Positions 33,860 through 43,108 of a stretch of 64,000 bases of DNA are shown here, piece after piece. The stretch is from positions 653,718,957 through 653,782,956 of the forward strand of contig NC_133666.1 of assembly GCF_037893015.1 (NCBI RefSeq). Direction: 5' to 3'. The notes under the pieces are model-generated. The model was not told where the DNA came from. It was given only the letters and a program-made list of their open reading frames with translations, and made no database searches. The stretch comes from Macrotis lagotis (Eukaryota > Chordata > Mammalia > Peramelemorphia > Peramelidae). Numbering within the stretch: the first letter of the stretch is position 1; each line of letters starts with the position of its first letter. The translations under genes and the position numbers were made by a program.

Positions 33860-34055
33860 CTAAACTAAGAGTTTTGGGGCACTCTAGATACCAATACATA
33901 CATATAAATGCATATATATTTATATTTATTTGCAAATATTTTGTACACATATTTATGTATTGAATATTGATGTATATTTTTATTATATATCAATGTACTC
34001 CTAGTTATATAATCAAAATTTTCAATAAATTCAATTAAATAAGCATTTATTAAAA
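33860..34055 (+). mobile_element. 3'-transduced flank of HAL1 copy D
   Basis: This AT-rich stretch lies between the usual HAL1 end and the downstream target-site duplication. It has its own AATAAA (34,024–34,029) and ends in an A-rich run. It was probably carried from the source locus when the HAL1 signal was bypassed. Confidence 0.75.
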
Positions 34056-34314
34056 AAAGAATCAATAATAAGGTTGGACTTTCTTCACAATATAGAGGTT
34101 TGCCCTCACTGAGCAATTAGGGCATCAGCCCTAAATTGCATGCTCTCCCCAACTTTGTAACCTTACTTCCATATATATAAGCACAGGAATTTATGAAATT
34201 GCTCCTTCCTTTTACTTGCTATAGGTTCCCTGAAGTAGTTCTTGAGGCAATAAGCCAAGAAGCTCATCAGAGATATAGGTAAATTGTCAAGGTCAAGAAA
34301 ACCTTTGTACATAC

Positions 34315-34458
34315 CTTGTCAGCTATATCAAGTTGGTAGAATATTTGAAGGATAAGCCAGGACCAAAAACCTTTGAAGACCTGCAGGGTCATCAGGAGCA
34401 TATTGTACAAATAGAATAAAAAGAAAAGCTAATAATCTCTCATGGAAACATTGTCCCT
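34315..34458 (-). pseudogene. CERS4-like pseudogene, exon equivalent to 55,316–55,472
   Basis: On the minus strand the second half reads LFFLFYLYNMLLMTLQVFKG, then FWSWLILQIFYQLDIADK, then a good donor (gtatgt). This matches the last membrane segment of the CERS4-like gene at 55 kb ([16 protein letters not shown] … [18 protein letters not shown]). A likely acceptor (cttgtcacag) ends at 34,459. A TAG stands where the functional copy has the Gln codon of NNYQVFF, and the exon is 13 bp shorter than its counterpart, which shifts the frame. It is therefore probably a dead tandem duplicate. Its neighbour exon lies at 34,704–34,786. Confidence 0.75.
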
Positions 34459-34703
34459 CTGTGACAAGAGTGGAAATACTTAGGTCATAGTAATGGCCAA
34501 GTCTCTAAAAATCCCATCGGTGCCAGGTCTCTAGACACCCCATGGTCACAAAGGAGCTCTTCTCACAACAAAAGGGAGAAGACTAGTATAAAGTCTCCAG
34601 GTAGATGGAAAGGATGCTCAAATCCTCCTCAGGTCCCAAATCCTGTAAGCTTCAAGCTATTTTTGCCTCCCAAATACATCCTATCTTCTGAGAACAGATT
34701 CAC

Positions 34704-34786
34704 TTGCTTGGGAAGAGAACAAACCACTTAGTGAAAAACATCAGTTCAAAGTTGATGAAGTGTGTGTAACTGAATATTTTATAGAT
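34704..34786 (-). pseudogene. CERS4-like pseudogene, exon equivalent to 55,817–55,923
   Basis: The minus strand reads IYKIFSYTHFINFELMFFTK then WFVLFPS, and compares with [20 protein letters not shown] then [15 protein letters not shown] in the intact exon. The acceptor (cttccctcccag) and donor (gtgaat) stand at the same places. The exon is 83 bp against 107, an in-frame loss of 24 bp, and stays open by itself. Spacing to the next exon is 245 bp against 344 bp in the intact gene. I found no counterparts of the other CERS4 exons; later insertions flank both sides. Confidence 0.75.
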
Positions 34787-35214
34787 CTGGGAGGGAAGCA
34801 AAGATAGAACCTTAAGATCATATAATCTCAAAGTACACCTAGTTCAAACTGTACTTGATCAGAAATCCCTCTATAACTTCTCAGCCAGTGACTATTCAGC
34901 CTCCCATTGAAGACCATCAGTGATCCTAGCCTTTCAGACAGCTGTGTTGCTTGGGAAATTTTCTTAAGATGCAAGCTAAATCTTCCTCTCTATACCTCCT
35001 CCTCCTCCCTCCTCTCCCTTTTCTTGATTCTGCCCTCTTGGGCCAAGAAGAATCAATCTGAAGCCTTTTCTATGTGATGGACTAAAAATATGTGGATTAG
35101 TTATTAGTCCTACTTCTCATACTCATCTTGCCCTTTTCAAATCAAATAGCTTTTATTCCTTCAAATGTTTTCCATTGGGCAAGGGCTTCAGTCCTGTCAA
35201 CATCTGGATGTCCC
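34787..35214. other. Unassigned, possible old mammalian repeat
   Basis: 34,800–34,960 resembles the ancient 'gatcatataatctcaaagtac … ctagttcaaact' type of interspersed repeat. The rest is pyrimidine-rich and shows nothing. Confidence 0.4.
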
Positions 35215-35340
35215 AATAGTGTGCTGGGTCTAATCTGGATCTGAATCTGACTTCAAACATTTACTAGCTGTATCACTCTAGGGCAAATCCCTTAATCTAT
35301 GTCTTCCTCTGCTTCCTCAAATGTAAAATGGGAATTTTAA
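35215..35340 (+). mobile_element. MIR-type SINE fragment
   Basis: It has the CORE-like series acatttactagctgtatcac, aatcccttaatctatg, cttcctcaaatgtaaaatgg. It is old and diverged. Confidence 0.6.
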
Positions 35341-37690
35341 CAAATCTTACCTTATGCAAATTGATTTGTTTCTTATTATTTACTGTTTTAAAAAGTCCTG
35401 CTAGCCGGTGAATGATCTCCTTGTACCTAATAAGGATATCTTGGACCTGATATTTGTTATGTAATTGTAATCTTGCTAATAAATTGATTTGCTCTGAAAT
35501 GCTGAGGAGGGATAAATATCCCTCAGTTTCCAATGTGAGAGTTGGTGAGCCAGCCAGGAAGTTTGACAGAGGGAACCTAACCCCCAAAACAGCCCTCTTT
35601 GAATAATGCTCAATACCCAGCATATATTCTGATCAATTTTTCATCAAGGGACTTCTCCATTGAGGACAATTTCATAGATCAGATTTTCCCTTGGCCTTAT
35701 TCTCAATTCTTCTGAGCCTAGATAAGACCCTGGAATCCATTCTATGGGAGAATCAAATTCATAAATAGACTAATCTCTCCCATCTCTGTGGGATAGAGTA
35801 TAGTGGAATCCCCCCTTTAGATGGACTCTGATGGAACTTATAAAAAGGAGCTCCCCTCCCTTCCCCAAGAAATCGAGGAAATTCTCAGTTTAACCAGAAA
35901 TGACAAAAAATAACACTATCAAGTGAAATTTGGCAAAAAAAATGCAAAAGATTTATCTGATGACTTATTCTAGCCTGAGTTTGGCACCTTTTTCTGAGTA
36001 TAGAAAGTTAAGATTGGCTATTGAAAATCCTCATTCAAAACAATTGAATTGCTGGTTTTGCTGGTAAGTCCTGAATAATGGGACATTTCTGGATCCTCTT
36101 AACAGGAAAACCAGGAGGGACTGTCCCTTATGCTAATTATGCTGTCACTTATTCTAATCTTCAGCAGATCTTCCTGCCCTCATTTACTGACTGGACTAGC
36201 ATTACTGCTGTTGGTTTTATCTGACTAAGAATTATATCTTTTCATCAATTTATGAGTGAGAACTAAGGCCGTTATTAACACCCACAAACAAATATGAGAC
36301 AATTTATGAAATGCCAGAGGTCCCTGGGTCTCATGGTTATTGGATTTGTCATCTCATTCGTCAAAGTATTCCTGACTCATGCCAAGGCAGTACAATGACA
36401 TCATACCATTGTTGGCAGGCACAAAAGATAGATATTCCATCAATTATTTCATCTGCCTTTGCTCCACTCCTTTTTGCTAATTGTAAAGTAATTAGCAAAA
36501 GCTTTAACTTAATATATTTTACTCAGCCAGTAAATAGTAATGTTAAGTTTCTTAAGTATCTCCAGTTTCTCCCCACAGTCAGAGTCAGATCCTCTTTTAA
36601 CACACAAAAAAGAATGTTCCTTCTTTGACTAACACAGCCCTTGCCAGTCTTTCTTTTTTACATTAATAAGATTGGGACCAACGACACCTCCATAGCTTTG
36701 GGAAACAATTCAGTGAAATTTTACTTTCCAGAGAGAGGCCAATACCAGAGTCTCTAATAGCACTATAGACTGATCTCAGGACTATAACTCTATCATCCTT
36801 ATTTATAATAGTAGAATATACCTCTGAACCATATCAAAGTATTCCAAAAATGCCATGAGAATTGGTAATCCAGAGACAGTCCTACATGGTTGGTATGAAA
36901 ATTGTGGAATATCTCACTAACCTGCCTCCATTTTCAATGTTTAATCATTCAAGAGGTTTAATGTGAAAAAAAAAAGAGTGCTGGGAATGTACAGCTATGG
37001 TGGCCTTCATGTAGAAGGAGAAACACAAAACAAATCCCAATTCACAAAATTGATACAACAATGTAGCCATGCTAAAAGAATTTTCTAAACCAGAATGTTT
37101 CAGTCAATAAGGAATATCTCTGCTGAGGTTAAGGAGATAACACAACATACGATTCAGGCCATATCCCAAACACCCAGTGCTATCACTTCCATGCAAGTAA
37201 AGATTGGTTTCTTTGCAAAGATGGTGTTACAGCATCATTTGGTATTAATTTCCTCCCTGCTGCCCAGAAAGGAGCATACACTATCTTCAACCAGAGTTAC
37301 TATTCCTGTATTGCTTGATTAGGAGATATCACCAATATCTATGAACTTCAACAAATTATTTCAAGTATACTGCAAATTGTCAATGATTCCATGTACAATG
37401 CAATGATTCCTGATGGATTTCCTTTTCCTGGTTTTCTGTGATTTCAAAGGAATGGCATATTTGTTATGTAATTAAATGGGCCCCTATTATCATGGTCATC
37501 ATTATCACTTTTCATTCCTATCTTAAGCTCTACACTAATTGATGTATTAAAACATGCTCAGAGTTGATTCCTAGATATATTATGGTAATCAGGGATGATA
37601 TATTGGTTAACAATGATGTACTCCAGGAATGGGAATATGTTGAATAACCTGCTCTCTATTTCTGTGATCATGTTTTTTGCCAGTGTAGAT
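35341..37690 (+). mobile_element. Endogenous retrovirus remnant with env-like part (fossil)
   Basis: A degraded class I-like element. 35,341–35,600 may be LTR-derived (an AATAAA near 35,477 in an AT-rich block). About 36,300–37,560 is env-like: a surface-type part, then a transmembrane-type part whose segment near 37,190–37,270 resembles the heptad/immunosuppressive region of gammaretrovirus-like envelopes, then a hydrophobic anchor-like stretch. Gag and pol are not recognised. It is broken in many places and old. No flanking duplication was found. Confidence 0.5.
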
Positions 37691-37808
37691 GAAATTTTTT
37701 TTTCATAGCAATATAACAAAAAAATATAAATTCACAGATCTATTGGGTTCAACTTGCTATTTCTTTTAAATATATAATGTCATCATGTAAACTTATCTTA
37801 TTTCTTCT

Positions 37809-37829
37809 CTGTCTCTGTCTCTGTCTCTG

Positions 37830-37860
<31 letters not shown>

Positions 37861-37877
37861 GTCTCTCTCTCTCTCTC
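37809..37877. repeat. (CTCTGT)n / (CT)n microsatellite
   Basis: About eight CTCTGT units run into CT repeats, in the 3' UTR of the antisense L1 that follows. Confidence 0.95.
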
Positions 37878-38701
37878 CTTTCCTCCTACTCTAAAGAGGC
37901 CTACAATTAGACACAAATATTTATATATGTAAAATTATTCTATAAATACTATTAATCAGTTCTTTCTCTGGATGCAGATAGTATTTTCATAAGTCCTTTG
38001 TAGTTTATTTAGGTATTTACAATAGTCAAAATTACTTATTCACCTTTGTTCTTAAAACAGTATTACTGTGACTATATGCAATGTTCTCTTGGCTCTGCTC
38101 ATTTTGTTCTTCATCATTACATGCTTGCTAAGATTGAGTTCATCATTTCTTTCAGCACAATCAGTATTCCAACACAGTCATATACCACAACTTAAAATTT
38201 CTAGTTCTTTGCCACCACAAAGAGAATTAATATATTTTAGAACATATAAGTTCTTTCCCCTTTTTTCCAATAATCTTTGGAAATAATCTAGTAGAGGTAT
38301 TGCTAGGTTACAGGGCATAAGGAGTTTAATAACTCTTCAGACAAAATTCCAGATTGTTCTCCAATATGACTGGATCAGTTCACAATTCCATCAATTCCTC
38401 ATCCCCTCCAATATTTGTCACATTCTTCTTGAATCATTTTAGGTTTAAAATGATATCTCAAGGCTGTTTTAATATGCATTTCTTTAATCAATAATTATTT
38501 AGAGCATTTTTCATATGAATATAAATTGTTTTTATTTCTTCATTGGAAAACTGCCTTTTTGAAATGCCTTATAGTTTTGTAGATTTTAGAAGGTTCTTTA
38601 TATATTTTATATATGAGATCTTTTTCTGAGAAACTGTCTATTTTCTACTCTCCTTCTGATCTTGACTACAATTGTTTTATTTGAATAAAACTTTTAATTT
38701 G

Positions 38702-38859
38702 GAGCAGCTAGGTGGCGCAGTGGATAGAGCACCTGCCCTGGAGTCAGGAGTACCTGAGCTCAAATCCAGCCTCAGACACTTAACAATTACTTAGCTGTGT
38801 GGCCTTAGGCAAGCCACTTAACCCCATTGCCTTGCAAAAAAAACAAAACAAGAAAAACC
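38702..38859 (+). mobile_element. WSINE1-like SINE with 11-bp target-site duplication
   Basis: Full-length. It is flanked by cttttaatttg at 38,691–38,701 and 38,860–38,870. Subtype 'agagcac / attgcc'. Confidence 0.93.
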
Positions 38860-39348
38860 CTTTTAATTTGATGTAATCAAAATTATACATTTTCACATTT
38901 CACTCTGCTCTAACTCCTTTATTTACCTATTTATTATAATTTATAATTTATTATAAATTGTTCACCTATCCATAAGTAATATGTTTCATGCTCCTTTAAT
39001 TTTATTGTAATCTCTCTCTTTTTATATCTAAGTCATGTATTCATTTTGACCTTATTTTGGTAAATGGTGCAAAATATTGGTCTATGTTAAGTTTCTGACA
39101 GATTAGTTTCTAATTTCCCCAATGAATTTTATCAATAAAGACTTCTTATTCCAAAATATAAAATTTTTAACTTGTTAAATACAAGGATGCTATTTTTATT
39201 TATTCTGCATATTGTATGTCTTCTCTGTTCTATTGATCTACCTTTTTATTTCTTAACCAGTACCAGATAGGTACTGCCTTATAATTTAATATATGGTAAT
39301 GCAAAACCTCTTGTTTTGCCTTTTTTCATTAGATAATTTGCTATTCTT

Positions 39349-40573
39349 TCCCCCCCCAATTTGTTTTTTTATTTTTCTTTAATTTATTTATACATTACTA
39401 AAATATTCTTGTTTGTGTATACATAATACCCCTTCCCCACAAAAATATAAAACCTCATGAGAAATAAAGTAAAAGAGGAAAAAAATGTGTTTCAGTTTGT
39501 GTTCTGATACCATCAGCTCTGTCTCTAGTGGATGACTTTCTTTATGATAAGTCCATCATAGAAGTTACTTCCATATTTTTCCACAGTTGCTGGTGCTGAT
39601 TGGAATTCCCTCCATCCATTCCTCCCCACTACCATCTGTTATATTTTATCTTTCATTTCACTCTGTCCCTCTTCAAAAATGTGCTGTGGGGCAGCCCAGT
39701 GGTGTAGCAGATAGAGCACCGACCCTGGGACCAAGAGGTCCCAAGCCCACATCCCACCCCAGGGACCTAGCAACCACCCAGCCCTGTAGTCCCAGACAGA
39801 CCACCCAGTCCCAGCATCCTGCAAAAAGTAAAAAAGAAAATGTGTTATATCTGATTATCCTTTCCTATGACTTACCTTCTCCTCTATCACCCACATCCCC
39901 CCCAGCCCTCCCCATCTCCCTTCTCTCCTTTTTCTTCTAGATGTCTATACCTTATTGAGTGTGTTTACTGTTTCCTCTTGGAGCCATTTCTGATGAAAAT
40001 GAAGGCTCCCTCATTCCCCCTTGCCTTCCCCCCTTCTATACCATTGCAAAAGCTACATGAAATATTTTTATATGAAATATCTTAGCCTATTCTACATCTC
40101 CTTTTTCTTAGTCCCAGTACATTTCCCTTTCCCCCTTTGACTCCATCTTCCATTTTCTGGGATCTGGGCTGTACTGAGGGCCACAACCATGCTGAGGCCT
40201 GGGCTCTGTCTTTGCTCTGGCAGAGGTCTCCCTGCTGATCTTCCAAGTTGTACAGGGTGCTCCCTGAGGTAGCAGGTCAGGAAACTGCCTCTGCTGCTAG
40301 GAGCCAGCATTCCCAGGGGCCCTGGGGCTGTTTCTGGGAGGCTGAAGTTCCTTCACTCCTACATGGTGCTGCCCCTTCAACCCTGTGGAACAGAGTCTTC
40401 CCACTATTTTCCAGGTTGCCTTGGGCTGGAGAATTGCCTTATTGGATCTTTCTGTGGGTTCTGTCTCTCAATAATTTAGTTAGAGTCATAATTTTAAGGT
40501 TTTTGAAATAATTTTGGAGAGAGCACCTAAGAGAGGCTGTACTCCTGCCGCCATCTTGGCTCCACTCCATTCC
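39349..40573 (-). mobile_element. HAL1 copy E, full ends but ORF1 missing
   Basis: On the minus strand it opens with gagccaagatggcggcagga and 5' UTR to about 40,140, then jumps to the HAL1 3' UTR (aagggaaatgtactgggac) and runs to an A-rich end at 39,349. About 1.6 kb including all of ORF1 is absent relative to copy D. SINE-like module a is kept (39,686–39,825). Modules b and c are absent, and the 3' flanking UTR parts join directly. Perfect 12-bp duplications tttgctattctt at 39,337–39,348 and 40,574–40,585 define the unit. Confidence 0.88.
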
Positions 40574-40589
40574 TTTGCTATTCTTATTA

Positions 40590-40646
40590 TTTTTTAGGGT
40601 TTTTTTGTAAGGCAAACGGGGTTAAGTGGCTTGCCCAAGGCCACAC
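40590..40646 (-). mobile_element. SINE tail fragment
   Basis: Reverse-orientation WSINE 3' part only (gtaaggcaaacggggttaag, cttgcccaaggccacacg), truncated. Confidence 0.75.
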
Positions 40647-40899
40647 GTTTTCTCTCAAATGAATTTTTGTTATTGTTTTTGTCTAATTCTGTAAAATAGT
40701 TTTTTTGGTAATTTAAATGGGATTGGACTGAATGTCTAAATAAGTTAAAAGTTTTGTTTTTATTATATTAACTTTGTCCACCCACGAACTATATTTCTCC
40801 AGCTTTTGTCTAATTTTACTTTTATTATAGTTTTATTCATATGGTATCTGAGATTGATTTGAGAGATGTATACCCAGGTATTTTATATTATCTAGGACT

Positions 40900-41007
40900 T
40901 TTTTTTTTTGGCTTTTGCAAGGCAATGGGGGCAGGTTAAGTGATTTGCCCAAGGTCACACAGCTAAGTAATTATTAAGTGTCTGAGGCTAGATTTGAACT
41001 CAGGTTT
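40900..41007 (-). mobile_element. WSINE-type SINE, head-truncated
   Basis: T-rich tail, gcaaggcaatgggggcaggt, aattattaagtgtctgaggc, then it ends at aactcagg before the tRNA-like head. Confidence 0.8.
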
Positions 41008-41110
41008 GTTAAGATTTGTTTGTTAAGTATTTAGATAAGGTGATTGATGGGAGACAGGTCTCTGAAGAATCAAAGACTACAAGGAAGCCACCAAAAAAAG
41101 AAAAGTTTCT

Positions 41111-41248
41111 TTTTTTTTTTGCAAGGCATTTGGCTTTCCCAAGGCCACACAGCTAGGTAATTATTAAGTGTCTGAGACTGGATTTGAACCCAGGTACTCC
41201 TGATTCCAAGGCCAGTGTTTTATCCACTATGCTACCTAGCTGCCCCTG
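41111..41248 (-). mobile_element. WSINE1-like SINE with 14-bp target-site duplication
   Basis: Reverse orientation. It is flanked by aaagaaaagtttct at 41,097–41,110 and 41,249–41,262. A short deletion lies near gcatttggctttccc. Confidence 0.92.
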
Positions 41249-41316
41249 AAAGAAAAGTTTCTAAGTAAAAATTTCCAAGCGAAAATTCAGAACAAAAGTT
41301 GGGTTGAAATAATTAA

Positions 41317-41345
41317 TGATGATGATGATGATGATGATGATGATT
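41317..41345. repeat. (GAT)n microsatellite
   Basis: About nine perfect ATG/GAT units between gaaataatta and taatagatag. Confidence 0.95.
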
Positions 41346-41530
41346 AATAGATAGCATTTATATAGTTAAGATTTGCAAACTCTTCACATATATTATTCAC
41401 ATTCCTTGCAACAACCTTGTGAGGTAGATTGTACTATTATCTACATTTTATAGATAAAGAAATTGAGTCTGAGAGAAGTTATACTACTAGGAAGTAGCTA
41501 AAATAGCATTTGAACTTAGGTCTTGATTTC
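41346..41530 (-). mobile_element. MIR-family SINE
   Basis: Reverse MIR series: agatagcatttatatagt, cacattccttgcaacaacct, tctacattttatagataaag, gaacttaggtcttg. Confidence 0.75.
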
Positions 41531-42956
41531 ATAGTCTATAATTCAATTTAGCCAGGATTTAGTGAATGCCCACTTTATTTATGGCACTATACAGTGACAA
41601 AAAGGAAACATTCTCATCCCTTAAGAAATGAGACAAAAGGAGTTTCTTGTAGTTCACCAAGGCAGTAGTGATGAGTGTGGCCAGGGTCCTGGAATTCAAA
41701 CTGTGGGGCTTCTATATAACTTCTATATAAAAAGGGGACAATCTTGCATAATATATGTTTCAGGGAAAGATTATCATGACTAGTACCTATTTCAGGAAAA
41801 GACAATTTTACTAGTACATGTTTCAATAAGGAGATGGTGTCAGCGTTGCCTCAGCTCCTCCCCTATTAGAGTATCATAGGGATATGAGATTCATGCTAAT
41901 GGAGATGGAGTAATTACATGCGGACTGTCTTTTCCTATGGGTTGACTGGCATGTGCCCCAAAGGACAGGCAAGGCAGAAACACAGAGACTTATCAGCATT
42001 AATCACTGCTGATCCTTTTTGGTGCTAACCATTTTTAAGGTGCTTAGATCTCTATCATTCCTGCATCATACTGGCTCTACTGGCTATAATTTGGAAATTG
42101 GCTTTGGAATCAGTTCTTTGCACCAAGGAAGGCACTGAAACACAAACAGAAATATGACAGGAAAACCTATAGATACTTTAAACATAAAAAAATTGGAAAC
42201 CAAGAGATTAGCTATTGCCATGGAAATCAGGGTTCCTTTTATTCTTCCTGGAAATAGTTTCAGGCTTTCCAAACTGACCTACAAAGGCCATACCCCCCCC
42301 TCCCCCCCGCCCCAGTCAGGAGGAAATCTAGAGGCAATCTAGTTTGTAAGGTCATAGTCCCTAAATATGTGTACCTATGGTTTTATTAACAAATACTTAT
42401 AAAAATACTTATTAACAAATGCTTTAAAAATTAATAAATATTTATATTAAATTTTTTCAAAAGAGTTGGACTATATCCAGTCCCCTACATGGGTAATATG
42501 ATGGAAAAGTGTTTTTTCATTAAAAATGCTCTCATTAAATAGGAAAGTATAGTAGAAACCTGAATTTCTGCATGCTTTCTTTGTAAATGTGTTAGGAAGT
42601 CAGGTAAGTGTGGGTTGGAAGTCAAAAGTGCTTGTTCCAACTCACAACTTCTGTTTAATTTGAGGAGAGCCAGTAATATCCTTTTTATTTGTTTGTTTGT
42701 TTGTTCATATAGGGACTAAAATCCCTGTGGGACTATTAAAAATGCTTGTATGTGTTAAACCTCCCAGCTTAAGAAAATTGTCTAGAATGTTCTTTCCATC
42801 CTAAATGGTCCCATTTCTTTTCAAGGATAGGGAATAATTACATACCATTTGCAATTCTATTTCCAGATCTAGTGTCTCATTTTGTTCATAGCACAGAATT
42901 GTCAGTCTGACAATATTGAAAATGGGGTGAGAATTTCCCAATCAAAAGTGAATGAG
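41531..42956. other. Mostly unassigned sequence
   Basis: 41,540–41,615 may be an old SINE remnant (agtgaatgcccactttattt). 42,293–42,312 is C-rich. No exon is recognised; short ORFs at 41,614–41,826 and 42,084–42,272 have no visible similarity. Confidence 0.45.
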
Positions 42957-43108
42957 GGGGCAGCTAGGTGGCACAGTGGACAGAGCACTGGCCCTGGAGT
43001 CAGGAGTACCTGAGTTCAAATCTGGCCTCAGACACTTAATAATTACCTGGCTGTGTAGCCTTGGGCAAGCCATTTAACCCCATTGCCTTGAAAAAACTAA
43101 AAAAAAAT
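42957..43108 (+). mobile_element. WSINE1-like SINE
   Basis: Full-length, ggggcagctaggtggcacag to an A-rich tail. Subtype 'agagcac / gagttc / attgcc'. No clear target-site duplication. Confidence 0.9.

Larger units (their letters stand above)
30653..34055 (+). mobile_element. HAL1 copy D, full length with 3' transduction
   Basis: It begins with a G-rich run and gagccaagatggcaacaaga, then 5' UTR, ORF1 (31,400–32,473), and a 3' UTR with three antisense SINE-like modules (32,985–33,662). The HAL1 end is near 33,855 with AATAAATAAAT, after which comes about 200 bp that copy B lacks. Perfect 14-bp duplications aaagaatcaataat lie at 30,639–30,652 and 34,056–34,069, which defines the whole unit. No ORF2 is present. 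Confidence 0.93.
37885..40899 (-). mobile_element. L1 LINE 3' part, split by HAL1 copy E
   Basis: 37,885–39,336 and 40,586–40,899 are antisense L1 3' UTR and ORF2. Landmarks are ctggatcagttcacaattcc, aatatgcatttctttaatca and gacttcttattccaaaat. A WSINE lies at 38,702 and a SINE fragment near 40,590. It is diverged and 5'-truncated. Confidence 0.7.
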
